DNA of 64,000 bases, from positions 28,381 through 92,380 of the forward strand of contig JAURVB010012900.1 in assembly GCA_033002965.1 (NCBI GenBank), given 5' to 3'. The translations under genes and the position numbers were made by a program. This stretch comes from Piper betle (lineage: Eukaryota; Streptophyta; Magnoliopsida; Piperales; Piperaceae). Shown here piece by piece: positions 47,138 to 59,537 of the stretch. The stretch's first letter is position 1. Each line of letters starts with the position of its first letter. The notes below the pieces were generated by a model that did no database searches, had not been told where the DNA came from, and was given only the letters and a program-made list of their open reading frames with translations.

Positions 47138-48397
47138 TATAATTCACACTTAACAAATGATAAAATAATTATCAACTTAAAAACAAATATTTAATTACTA
47201 TTATTAGTATATTTTCCTTCCGTTATAATTTTTAATCGCTATCATTATTCATAGCAATTTAATTAATTAATTTGTTCGATTAAATTATTTAAAATAATTT
47301 GTATTATTCTAATTCAAAGATATTACTAATACAATTATTTTAAATTATTCAACTCAATAAAGTTTTTAACTTAATTTATTTTCATTATGCTATTTAGGTT
47401 TAATGCTTGTGATTTTTGCACGATTATAGTTTAATAACCGATTTCTACCTTATTAACTCGTTATTAAAATAATCACTTTATTTACCTAGTATTAAATTTA
47501 ATATGATAAAGGTGAAATTTATTATTTTATTAATTACTTATAACAATCCGATTTAAATTAATCGCTTGTAGTACCGCTTAATTATCGACTTTTTATCATT
47601 CCGTATTTTTATTACTTATGGTGATTTTGTACAATAATTAATTAGTTTAACAACTTTAACCCATAACCCATTAGAATAATTATTGTTAAAGATTTATTAC
47701 GAGTTAGTATATATTTTTAACTCAAGCCGTATCGAGGCAACCCTTATTTACAAGTTTGCCACCAAAGGGGATTTTCTTCTTCTTCTTCTTCTTCTTCTTC
47801 TTCTTCTTCCCCGTCACCCTTCTATGCTCCAGACCTGACCTTGGCACAACAACAGGTCACGTCCTTCTTCCACCTTATGCAACCTTCCCCGGCAACCTAA
47901 TTGAACAACCATATAAACATCCCAACAAAGCATCCACAAAGATGAAGCCTAAAGTCCATGTTTTATAGCAGCTATCCAAGGCGACACCGTCCTACTCCAA
48001 ACTAGGCTTGTTTAGTTTAGTTTAGTTTAGTTTTTTATTGTTGATTTAAGACTTTAATGCTCATGTTTATCAAGCTTGTTATCAATTAAAAAGAAATATG
48101 AATGCATGAAAATTAAGAATAGGGAGATAGGAAGCATACCCAAACAAATGAGAATGAAGAAAATGAGGGATGAAGGCAGCTAGGGTGAGGATGATGCCCC
48201 ACTCATAAAATAAAATGAAAATGATGGCTGGGGTATGTGAAAATACCCCAACACCCATATTTCATTTAACCGGGTAACCGGGTAAATAATAAAATATAAT
48301 AATTAACCGGGTAGAGAATATAATATAATTAATAATATTCATTCTCCAACGTTCGATCCTTCCCCAATTGAGTTGATTTTTTTTCATAGTCTTTACA
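47138..48397 (-). repeat. Right part of the element g 3' LTR
   Basis: Matches 55206-56984 of the 5' LTR apart from a deletion of roughly 500 bp (equivalent to about 56062-56570, near 48005-48030). It contains a TTC microsatellite (47775-47808) and ends CTTTACA, with the purine tract (complement of 48398-48412) directly beyond. Confidence 0.8.
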
Positions 48398-48499
48398 ATC
48401 TCCCCAACATGGAAATATTTCGTCCTTGATATATCATAACGTGCAACAGAACAATCATGATTAATTATTTCTTCGGTATCGTTCATGCTACTACAATGA

Positions 48500-50486
48500 T
48501 AAGAATCTTATGCCACGAATAGGCTAGGGTATTCCCTTGCCATTTCTTGTTCAGTCTCCCATGTAGCTTCCTCTGATCCCTGCTTTATTCCACAATACTT
48601 TTACCACAGGAATTTCCTTATTCATGTGTGTCTTTATTTCTCTTGCTAGGAAGCAAATCGGCTTTTCCTCATAGGTTAAATTTGATTGCAACTCTAAGTC
48701 TTCAAAATTTGTGATTATATGATCTTCATCTCGTACATATTTCTTCAGCATTGAAACATGGAAAACATTGTGTACTCCATCTAGGCTTGGTGGCAATGCT
48801 AGTCTATATGCACAATTTCCAACTCGATCAAGGATTCAGAATGGTCCTATGAATCTTGGCTCAACTTCCCTAATGTTCTAAATCTGATCACCCCCTTCGT
48901 AGGAGATGTCTTTAGGTACACAAACTCCCCAACTTGGAACTCTAGGTCCCTCCTTCGAATATTAGCATAACTCTTCTGTCGATCCTGAGGTGCCTTAAGC
49001 CTTTGTTGAATGAGTTTCACCTTTTCAATTGCTTCCCTCATCATCTCTGGCCTGACTATAACTACTTTGGTAGACTCTAACTAGCACGATGGAGACTTGC
49101 AAAGCCTACCATATAAGGCTTCAAATGGTGCCAACCCTATACTGGTTTGGTAAGAGTTATTGTAGGCAAATTCAGCCACGGCTAAGTGTTTTTCCTTGTC
49201 ACCTCCCCAGTCAAGAATGCAAGCTTTTAACAAATCCTCCAAAGTTTGAATAATCCTCTCACTCTGACCATCAGTTTAGGGATGATATGCTGTACTTAGC
49301 TTGATTTGGGCCCCATGGCTTTTTGGAAAGCTTCCCAGAAATGTGAGGTGAATAGGGGATCTCGGTCGGAGACTATCTCCTTTGGAATCCCATGCAACTT
49401 GACAATATTGTCGACATACAATCCTGCCAGGTATTCCGCTGTTCTCATTGATTTCGTGGGGATAAAGTGAACGACCTAGTTAGTCATTCTTGAACCACCC
49501 ATATGGAGTCATGCTTCTTCTGAGTCCTTGGGAGCTTTGCAATAAAATCGCATGTGACACACTCCCATTTCCAAGTTGGTATTTCTAAAGGTTGCAATAG
49601 TCCTCCGGGTAGTTGATGTTGGGCTTTGATCTGTTGGCAAGTCTGACACTTAGAGACAAAATCCACAACATCCTCTTCATCCCAATCCACCAGTAGGTTA
49701 TAATAGTCCTCCAGATCGTTGATGTTGGGCTTTGATCTGTTGGTAACTCTAACACTTGGTGACAAAATCCACAACATCCCTCTACATCCCAATCTACTAG
49801 TAGGTTCGCTTTAAATCCTGATACATTTTAGTAACTCCAGGGTGTATCGAGAACTATAAGCGATGTGCCTCCTCCAAGATATTTCGCCTCAATGCATCAT
49901 CCTTGGGTGCACACAACCTTCCTCTAAATCTGATCAGACTATATGGAATCAGCTACAATGTCAGGAATCTTGTCCAACATTGCATTTAGCTCCTCATCAC
50001 CAATTTGTGCTAGCTTAACACGATCAACCAAATCATTGGAAATAACCAAATTTGCCATTAAGCCTGTTAGTTGCTCCACTGGGTTGATAGGTACCACTTC
50101 TGCTGACATGACCCAAAGTCTAGCTAGCTGCTGACTTTTGTCCACTTTGCCCTTCCGACTCAACGCGTCGCTACAACATTTGCATTTCACTGGATGGTAT
50201 AAGATTTAGAAGTCCTAGTCCGTCAAATATTCTATCCACCGCCTCTGTCGAAGGTTAAGGTCATTCTGGGTGAAGATATACATAAAACTCTGGTGGTTAG
50301 TGAAGACTTCGAACTGAGCTCCATACAAGTAGTGTCTCCAAATCTTTAGGGTAAAAACCACTTCTGCCAGTTCTAAGTCATGGGTTGCATAATTTTGCTC
50401 ATGATTCTTCAATTGATGAGAGGCATAGGCCACCACTTTACCTCCCTGCAAAAGGACACATCCTAAACGCAACAGAGACGCATCAC
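48500..50486 (-). pseudogene. Element g pol remnant: RNase H, integrase, chromodomain
   Basis: On the minus strand: RNase H (50472-50215: [18 protein letters not shown]), the linker region (50190-49939: ALSRKGKVDKSQQ), the integrase zinc finger and core start (49792-49484), the integrase end (49044-48847) and the chromodomain region (48796-48551: [20 protein letters not shown]). Frameshifts separate the pieces. A 106-bp tandem duplication affects the zinc-finger region (49594-49806). Confidence 0.85.
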
Positions 50487-50491
50487 TGAAG

Positions 50492-53035
50492 TGTAAAGAC
50501 CGTGGAAAAAAATGGACACGGACGCAGTCCGGGAAGGACCGAACGTGTTATATTCTTTACCCGGTTAATTCTACCCGGTTAATTATTACCCATTTTATTA
50601 TTTACCCAGTTACCCAGTTAAGTGAAATACGGTGTTTTTACATACCCTAGCCGTCATTTCATTTTATTTTATGAAGGACGTCCTCCACCCTAGCCTTCAT
50701 TCGCATTTTCTTCTCCTCTTCCTTGTCAGAGCGAGCATCCTCCTTGTTTTGGGTATTTTCCCTATCTTTTTTCTTTTTCTTTCTTCCATTGGCAAGCACG
50801 TAGAGTTCATGTTTAGACATCACTGTTAATTTATTTGTTGTTGTTGGTGGATATCATGATCTGTTTAATAACAGTTGATTTTAATGTTGTAAATTGTTAT
50901 AAAAAAATTACATTAATCTTAATTGATAATCGTGAGGATTAAGGTTTTAAATCAATAAGAAAACAAATTAATTTTTACACGACTGAGATCCATGGCCGAC
51001 GAGTTCCCCTGTTCGGCGAGATGGGCAAGCACAGGCAAAGCTTCGCCGGGAATCGGTGGCAACGGTCGTTCCGACGTCGGAAGATGATCCTACTCTCTTC
51101 GTCGATCAGTGTATGGTCGATCTCACGTGTGTGGATGCCGGCCTGGGGTGGTAAATGGCCAAAAATAGAGGACGGCAGCAAAAACAGAGGCGACGGCGGT
51201 GGGTGAAGAAATCCGGCCGTCCTGGGTGGCGATGGGTTCCAATCTGGCCGGGAAAGGTCGATAGGGGGTAGAGGGTGTCGAGGCGACCACCCAATTGAGG
51301 CGGCAACGCTCGCCGGCGATGGAATCGGCGACGCGAACGCGTCGCTGGTGTGGCGGTGCAGGCGTCGCGGCGGCTGGAAGGCGGCCGGAGTTGGTCGGGG
51401 CGACACCGCAACGGCATGGCAAGGCTGGGCGGCGATGATTGATGGCAGCCGGAGATGATCGCCGGCGGCGGCTGGAGGGCGGCTGCAGTCGGGAACAGAG
51501 GATGGCGCCGAGGAAGAAGAAGAAGAAAAAATTCCCTTGGGTGGCAAACTTGTAAATAATGCTTGACTCGACACAGCTCGAGTTAAATAATAATACCAAC
51601 TCGTAATAAATCTTTAAAAATAATCATTTTAATGGGTTATTAAACTATAGTCGGGTAACAATCACAAATGTCGAACCTAAATAGTATAATGAAAATAAAT
51701 AAAGTTCGAAACTTTATTGAGTCGAATAATTTAAAATAATTGTATTAATAATATTTATGAATTAAAATAACACAAATTATTCTAAATAATTTAATCGAAC
51801 AACTTAATTAATTAAATTGCTATAAATAATATTAGTGATTAAAAAATTATAACCGTAAATTAAATCATCAAGATCGGGGTTAAGTAATTATCACCGCAAA
51901 GGGAAATTAAATACTTGTTTATTAGTTAATAATTATTTCATCAATTGTTAAGTATTAATTATGATTTAGATAATTAATTTAAAATGTAAAGTAGGACTTA
52001 AATGATTATATCACATGAATAATTAATTATCTCACTAGATTTGTTGAGAATTTAATATCTAATATTTTTGAATTGTTACATGTTATGTTGTCAAAAATTT
52101 TAATATATATATATTAGACATTTAGCTGCATGCATTCCTACTCGAATAAAATTATACTTATGTATAATTTTATGTTCTCGTTCAGATTAGGATCGTTGGT
52201 CGCAGCTGCGAGTTCGAAATATCCAGGTCCGTATAATTATTTGAAATGTTGTATTTTCCCAAGCTGGTAACCTTTGTTGGCACTAATCTCAGAATGAACT
52301 GGGAGACGATTTCTAATCTCAGAATGAACTAGGAGATAATGACTAATCTCAGAATGAACTAGGAGATGATTTCTAATCTCAGAATGAACTGGAGACAATT
52401 TCTAATCTCAGAATGAACTGGGAGATAATGACTAATCTCAGAATGACCTGGGAGACCACCTAAATCTCAGAATGAACTGGGAGAAAATTTCTAATCTCAG
52501 AATGACCTGAGAGACTTTTACAAATCTCAGAATGACCTGAGAGACAATTACTAATCTCAGAATGACCTGAGAGATAATTACTAAAAGACTTGTGAAACGA
52601 TAATAAAGACGGGTGAAATGATAATAGGGATTTTATTGACTTGTTTCATTTAATTATGCGGCTTAGTGGTTTTATCACTAACGCGGAATTGCCTCTGTAG
52701 GTGAGCAACTTTGGACTGAAGAATAGAAGTGTGGTTGGTGGTTCTTTTACCAACCTAGGTATGGTGAATCGATAATAAAGTTGGACTTCCTTATTATTCT
52801 CTTGTGTAATAAATGTGGCTATGGGAAACGGTCCGAGACTGTGGGACGGTTATTTTATATATTGTCATATGCATCAGAACTTATTTTTACGATCTATGAA
52901 TTCTAGACTTAATTGCAGTATTAAAATTCATGTTCTAGAATTATTTACCATGTTACGATCCATGTTCTTGCATGTTACGTTTACATTATTACATATTTTA
53001 GGTAACACCTGGCCCAGTTCAGGTGGGTCATTACA
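50492..53035 (+). repeat. LTR h: solo LTR with target duplication TGAAG
   Basis: 2544 bp from TGTAAAGACCG to GGGTCATTACA, flanked by TGAAG at 50487-50491 and 53036-53040. It splits the RNase H region of element g, whose text rejoins across it. It shows the full modular order: CCGGTTAA motifs, ACCCTAGCCGTC, leader ATG at 50992, GC-rich leader (51000-51540), AT-rich middle, 30-bp array (52284-52581), double stem-loop (52663-52698), final module. A solo LTR results from recombination between the two LTRs of an element. Confidence 0.92.
52284..52581 (+). repeat. Ten 30-bp units in LTR h
   Basis: Core TAATCTCAGAATGA, with AACTGG, AACTAG or ACCTGAG variants. Same family as at 1-80 and 6814-6880. 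Confidence 0.92.
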
Positions 53036-53040
53036 TGAAG

Positions 53041-53940
53041 ATTACGAATCCTTCATTACCATTTGGCAGTCCAAGATTGGTGCAGTTGTTAGACTCTTCT
53101 TTAGAGACTAGAAACTCTCCTCACACTTAATACTCCATTCGAACTTGACTCCCTTCCTTGTGAGCTTGGTCATCAGCATTGCTACTAAGGAGAAGTCTTT
53201 AATGAATTTCCTGTAGTAACCCACCAAACCAAGAAAGCTTTTGATGTCAGTGATTGACTTAGGTTGTGGCCAATCAGTGGCTGCTTTCACTTTTAATGGA
53301 TCCACTGCAACTCCAGCCTTTGAGATAATATGACCAAGGAAGTTTACCTCCTTCAACCAAAAATCACGCTTTGAGAACTTGGCAAAAGTTGGTGTTCTCT
53401 CAGAACTTAAAAAGTAATGGACAGGTGCTTCACATGCTCCTCTTCATTATTTAAAATAGACTAGAATGTCATCCACGACACGATAATAAACTTATCCAAT
53501 TATGCATGAAATACTGTGTTCATGAGTGACATAACAGCCGCTAGTGCATTTGTTTGACCAAAGGACATGACCAGAAACTCATAATGACCATATTGAGTTC
53601 GGAAAGCCGTTCTCAGCATGTCTGACTCCTTTACCAGCAACTGGTGATAACCAGACCACAAGTCTATCTTAGAAAATACTCTCTGGCTATTTTTAGCTAA
53701 TCAAACAAGTCATCAATCCTTAGTAAGGTGTATCAATTCTTGACTGTCACTTGATTGAGTTGTCGATAGTCAATACACAGCTGAAGTGATCCATCTTTCT
53801 TCTTCACAAAAAGAACAGGGGCTCCCCAGGTTGAAGCCCTTGTATGGCTGTCAGGATTTGGGCCAATACATTCTTAGTGTTCGAAGTCAACTGAGTAGAT
53901 CGGTTCGACTGTCTACGAGTGCCTGCCATCTGAAACTTCG
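53041..53940 (-). pseudogene. Element g gag start fused to reverse transcriptase
   Basis: Minus strand from the gag ATG near 53930 (MAGTRRQSNRST) through about 35 gag residues, then directly into RT ([13 protein letters not shown], junction near 53830). RT continues with stops and frameshifts (YDRQLNQ-type region, FVDD-equivalent near 53470, [19 protein letters not shown] at 53356) to RNase H at 53041. Most of gag and all of protease are gone. Confidence 0.85.
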
Positions 53941-54110
53941 AAAATTTTTCCCATCATGGTTCATTAATATGTTCTTTTTCAGTTATGACTTAGGTTTATT
54001 AGTAGCGAATGAATTTGTTAATTAATAACATAAAACATTGGGAAAAGATAATTAATGGACTTTTCAACAAGGTACTTGAGTCATAATTTGTGAGCTAGTG
54101 GGAAACCTAG

Positions 54111-54122
54111 GCTCTGATACCA
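54111..54122 (-). other. Primer-binding site of element g
   Basis: The minus strand reads TGGTATCAGAGC, two bases after the LTR. Confidence 0.9.
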
Positions 54123-54124
54123 CC

Positions 54125-56984
54125 TGTAACGACCTCCCTGAACCGGATCGGGTGTTACCTAAAAATATAATTGATGTAACAATAACATTCTAGAACATGA
54201 TTCATAATACAGCAAATAAGTCTAGAATTTATAAATCATAAAAAAATAAAACATGTTCTGATAGCATATGACAATATATAAAATAACTGTCCCACAGTCT
54301 CGGACCGTTTCCCATAGCCACAATTATAACACAAGAGAATAAAAAGGAAGTCCAATTTATTATCAATTCACCAAACCTGGGTTGGTAAAAGATTCACCAA
54401 CACACTTTTAGTCCTCAGTCCAAAGCTGCTCACCTGCGGAGGCAATTCCGCGTTAGTGATAAAACCACTAAGCCGCATAATTAAATGAAACAAGTCAATA
54501 TAATCCCAATTATCATTTCAAGAGACTTTTAGTTGTTATGAGCCTATGCTGAGCTCTTAATATGCTGGGAGGGGTGGCCACCCCATCCAGCTCCAATCCC
54601 ATGCATGCGCACACACGCTACGTGGCCCATGGCCTGTAGTTACCGATATTTGCCATTGACTCACCCTCTCGGTATCACAAGTGCATAATGAGCCTTCTTG
54701 CGCCACTGTGCCCTGTCACCCCTTTCGGCATAGGGGCAGGTGTTTAATCTTTCAGGGGGTGCTGCCTTGTGCCGAATTGAGTCGACCCCGGTTGCGTTCC
54801 AGTGCATGGTGGTCAGATACTCAAGTCGACCAAGACTCCCACATAGTAATTTTAAAGGGTGTGGCCCCGTGTCGGACTGAGTCAATTCCTTGACCCCAGT
54901 TGCACTCGGTGCATGGTGGTCGAATCTGGGCTCAGGCCGACCAGGGCTGCCAACAAGGGAAAATACAACATTTCAAATAATTATACGGACCTGGATAGTT
55001 CGTAAGTGAACCTGCAACCGTGACCAACGATCCTAATCTGAACGAGAAAATAAAATTATACATAAGTATAATTTTATTCGAGTAGAAATGCATGCAACTA
55101 AATGACTAATAGATATCATGATTAAAATTCAACAATATTAAATATTAAATTATTCATGTGACATAATTATTTAAATCCTACTGTACATTTTAAATTAATT
55201 ATCTAAATTATAATTCACACTTAACAAATGATAAAATAATTATCAACTTATAAACAAATATTTAATTACTATTATTAGTATATTTTCCTTCGGTTATAAT
55301 TTTTAATCGCTATCATTATTCATAGCAATTTAATTAATTAAGTTGTTCGATTAAATTATTTAAAATAATTTGTATTATTCTAATTCAAAGATATTACTAA
55401 TACAATTATTTTAAATTATTCAACTCAATAAAGTTTTGAACTTTATTTATTTCCATTATGCTATTTAGGTTCAACGCTTGTGATTTTTACACGATTATAG
55501 TTTAATAACCCATTTTCTACCTTATTAACTCGTTATTAAAATAATCACTTTATTTACCTAGTATTAAATTTAATATGATAAAGGTAAAATTCTTTATTTT
55601 ATTAATTACTTATAACCTTCCGATTTAAATTAATCGCTTGTAGTACACCGATTAATTATCGATCGTTTATCATTACCGTATTTTTATTACTTATGGTGAT
55701 TTCGTAACAATAATTAATTAGTTTAGCAACTTTAACCCATAACCCATTAGAATAATTATTTTTAAAGATTTATTACATGTTAGTATATATTTTTAACTCG
55801 AGCCGCATCGAATCAACCGAAGGGGATTTTCTTCTTCTTCTTCTTCCCTGTCGCCCTTCCCTCCTCTAGACCTGACCTTGGCACAACAATAGGTCACATC
55901 CTTCTTCCACCGTATGCAACCTTCCCCGGCAACCCAATTGAACAACCATATAAACATCCCAACAAAGCATCCACAACAAATTAAAACAACCAAAGATGAA
56001 GCCTAAAGTCCATGTTTTATAGCAGCTATCCAAGGCGATACTGTCCTTCTCCAAACTAGACTTGTCCTTCTTCTCTGAGCCTCAAGACCACTTCTTTCTT
56101 GCACCTTGCTACCAATTCAGAGGTTCAGCAACCTCAGGCTGTCATCAACAAGGAAGAACGGCCACGTTTGGACGTTGCAGGGAGTAGACCCGTTCTCCCC
56201 ATGTCTACACGTCGCCGCCATGAATTCTGGCGAGAAGGTTGCCTGTAGTGGCCTGTACTGGCGACAGGAACTGCTGTAATAGACCCTTGATGTTGTCAAC
56301 AAAGAACAATTGGCGTCTACCCTCTGAATCTTCCTTTACAACGTCAATTTCAGAGGAAACCATCACCTTCGTCACCCCTTGCAACTCTGCCCACAACAGG
56401 TGTAATTTCCTCCATCCATCGGAAACCAGGGACACGACGAGCCATCCCTTCAACCCAACAACCAGAGAGGTCGTTGGGAGTGTGAGGGCTACCCTGAAAT
56501 TCCTTGCCTACGATCGCCCACCTTGCCAAAATTCAGACTCGTCGGCCATGGCGGGATTTCCAGTTTTCAGTTTAGTGTAGTTTTTTATTGTTGATTTAAG
56601 ACTTGAATTATCATGTTTATCAAGCTTGTTATTAATTAGAAAGAAATATGAATGCATGAAAATTAAGAATAGGGAGATAGGAAGGATACCCAAGCAAGGA
56701 AGAATCCGGCACCAGTAAGGAAGAGGAGAAGAAAATGAGAATGAAGGCGGTTAGGGTGAGGATGACGCCCCCTCATAAAATAAAATGAAAATGACGGCTA
56801 GGGTATGTGAAACCACCCTGACACCCATATTTCATTTAACCAGGTAACCGGGTAAATAATGAAATATAATAATTAACCGGGTAGAATTAATTGGGTAGAG
56901 AATATAATATAATTAATAATATTAATTCTCCAACGTTAGATCCTTCCCCGACCGAGTCGAATATATTTTTTCACAGTCTTTACA
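54125..56984 (-). repeat. 5' LTR of element g
   Basis: 2860 bp. Double stem-loop at 54436-54471 (GCGGA/TCCGC), GGTGGCCACC block near 54575, AT-rich middle (54960-55790), leader with ATG (complement of 56547-56549), CGGGTT motifs near 56840-56890, terminus CTTTACA. To the right the sequence enters a TRIM LTR. Confidence 0.85.
54436..54471 (-). promoter_or_regulatory. Conserved double stem-loop, element g copy
   Basis: On the minus strand TTAGTG/CACTAA is followed by GCGGA-ATTGCC-TCCGC, ending 311 bases before the LTR end. LTRs c, b and i have nearly the same spacing. Confidence 0.6.
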
Positions 56985-57413
56985 ATCCTAGTCGAAGAAG
57001 ATCCTGTTTATAAGTGAGAATGGACTATAGATCTTTAACTTAGGTTAACCATTTTAAAGAAATGACTTGGGCCCATTACGTTGTTCTTTGGGTCAGGTTG
57101 TTATAGGTGGTATTAGAGCAACCTAGTTACGTGTTAGATGGTGGGCTGGACTAGAGACATTAGATAGGCTGCTAATCACAGGCCAAAAAGTTGTGGCCTG
57201 GGGTTAGCAATGGGCCAAGTATAGGAATCTCGGGGACAAAATTTTTTAAGGTGGGTGGATTTTGAGGTCCCTCAACTTAATCCCACATCTAATCCCTACT
57301 AGGAGAAGATCCCGTTTATAAGTGAGAATATAATATAGATCTTTAACTTGGGTTAACTATTTTCAAGAAATGACTTAGGCCCATTACGTTGCACTTTGGG
57401 CCGAGTCATTACA
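56985..57413 (+). mobile_element. TRIM A: miniature LTR retrotransposon, left LTR truncated
   Basis: Right LTR 57262-57413 (152 bp, TTGAGGTCCC to GTCATTACA), left LTR remnant to 57105, primer site GGTGGTATTAGAGC at 57106, internal region of 156 bp with a purine tract (AAGGTGGGTGGA) before the right LTR. No coding capacity. The LTR carries GGCCCATTACG, a site II-type motif. Same family as 61165-61882. The left part is lost where element g abuts. Confidence 0.82.
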
Positions 57414-59537
57414 AAATCCAATCAATATAATAATATATCCAATTTCCATGTACCTGATCAGCAAGCTACTAGAATTCTTCACATTTAATAGTCTTTATTA
57501 CATGAAAATATACAGCAATTAATTTGGAAATAAAGTTAATTATAATTTTCATTATCCATCCCTACGCTCTCGAGATCGTGACTTGCTAACATTCGTACGA
57601 AGATAACTTTGGAAATAAAGTTATTCTAATTTTCATTATCCATCTCTACGCTCTCGAGATCGTCACTTGCTAACATGCGTACGAAGATAACTTTGTCTGC
57701 TTATAACTAGGTAACCAACAGTGAGTCATCTACTCATATACATAGTGAGAATAATAAGAAAATAAGAATAAACCGGACAAATATCAATAAGAAATAAATA
57801 ACAACATTAAAATTCACATTTCTATCATATACATCTACACATAATATTCAATATAATCCTAAATATATGTAAGTATAAATATGATATAATTAACTTTTAC
57901 AATCAAAGCATTAGAGTAATTATTGGCCTAGTTAATCTAATTTCACCATATATTAGATTCTAACTAACCCTTACTAGCCTTTGCCCATCACTTTTATTCT
58001 CCTAGGAATTACTAGCGTTTGTATTAGCTTTATCCCTTTATTCAAAAATTATCGTAAGGTCTCTTTATAGTGATTCTATCTCACTTAGTTGTCTTAATTT
58101 CACACCTTTGTAATTTATTTAGCATTCATTTTTATGATTTAATTTGTAATTTAATGACATATTCCACAGACATCACCAGCACATCTATTGATAACATTAA
58201 CACAAGAAAAAACAAGTATTATTATAATCCTTTTTTATATAATATAATATTATTCATCGACCAAGAGATATTTAGAATAATATAATTTTTTACTTATTGA
58301 AAACAAACAATCTAGAGTTTGCATCTCAACCCTTAGGTTTTGCATGATGAATTCGGTAATGCAACTTAAAAAATAATCACCCATAAATAATCATCACCAT
58401 CCGGAAGTTTATTAGTATTACTGGCAGTTTAAACAATTTCTCTTTTATTATACATCAAGTTACCATTTTGGGGTAAATTTTTATTTTATTTCAAATTATT
58501 TTATTTTTCTTCTGCATCATCCTCAACCTACAAAGGTGGTTGTATAATCGTTCTATAAAATTTTCACGTTAATTAAAATTGGGCATTATCGAATGAGCTT
58601 AAATATGACTCTGAATATGATTCTATAAGCTGGTGGGCGTAGTCTCAAACATTACAATTCGTTAGACCCAATAAGGTATTTGGCAAATAATATTTTGAGA
58701 TGTTACAAATTTAAAGGCATATCAATATCAATTATAGGCGTTGAAATTGTACTTTTCTTATTTAGGCATATCAATTTTAAATTTTAAATTACAAAAGTCA
58801 AAAGCTGAAATTGCTGAAATTGTCCACTTCTTACTCAGCTAGCCTATCTACACTCATTAAGATCCGTATTGAATTTCTCACCGTATGTTTTGGGGTTATG
58901 AATATCAATTTTTTACTAAGCGGATCCGTGAATGCAGGCAATGACATGCGACTTTAGTTTGACATACACATGGAACACGGCTGATAATGCATTTATTTTT
59001 CCCACAACCACGTCAAAGTTGATTTTATTTTGTAAAAAAATGTATACCTTGCTTGTCCCACATCCAAATGGCATATGAGTTGAAATTTTAATAACCAACT
59101 ATAGTGTTTTTTTAAGATAAGTAGACCGATTTTTATTAATAAAAAGTTAAAAATTGAAATTAATAAGATCTAAATTCATGACTTTTGGAGTGCAAGGTAT
59201 TTTTATTATTATTATTATTTATTATATTTTGATTAGTTAGATCTCTTATTTTTAATTACGTGTTAATATTATGTGTTAATATTGAATTTTTTATTATTTT
59301 ATTATTATTAAATATTAATTAATAATTAATTAATCAACAATTAATAATAATAATTAATTAATAAGAGTAGATAGAGCAAATATACAGGCTTGAAGTCTTA
59401 ATGACATCAAATGGGGCTTCTCCTAGCATAAGTGACTTTATCACAAATAACTCCCAGCCGATGCTCATTCCAGGTAATAATGGGAGTTTTAAACCAGAAA
59501 TGGAACAGAAAACTACTCTAGATAATATGATAAGAGC
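57414..59537. other. AT-rich intergenic sequence
   Basis: No gene is recognised. It includes an 85-bp tandem duplication at 57523-57692 and AT-rich repeats at 59280-59365. The short frames at 58070 and 58916 have no recognised features. Confidence 0.5.
57523..57692. repeat. 85-bp tandem duplication
   Basis: Two copies starting TTTGGAAATAAAGTT (57523 and 57608), each with CTACGCTCTCGAGATCGT. They differ at about five to six positions, and a short third start follows. Confidence 0.85.

Larger units (their letters stand above)
37889..56984 (-). mobile_element. Element g: deleted Tekay-type element spread over 19 kb by nested insertions
   Basis: 5' LTR at 54125-56984, primer site as the complement of 54111-54122, and internal gag/pol remnants at 53041-53940 and 48500-50486 separated by solo LTR h. 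The 3' LTR ends at 48397. The left piece of the 3' LTR is taken to be 37889-38875, cut at the point matching 55109 in the 5' LTR, with LTR e inserted there. That pairing is inferred: the flanks AAATC and ATCCT do not match. Nested content: LTR e, element f, LTR h. Confidence 0.65.

Noticed and set aside
51106..51599. Pro/Arg/Ser-rich minus-strand frames in LTR h
   Set aside because: They are antisense to the GC-rich leader of a solo LTR. Overlapping frames look equally good and the composition is biased.
52284..52581. CRISPR-like array
   Set aside because: Units are head-to-tail 30-bp repeats without unique spacers, inside a plant LTR.
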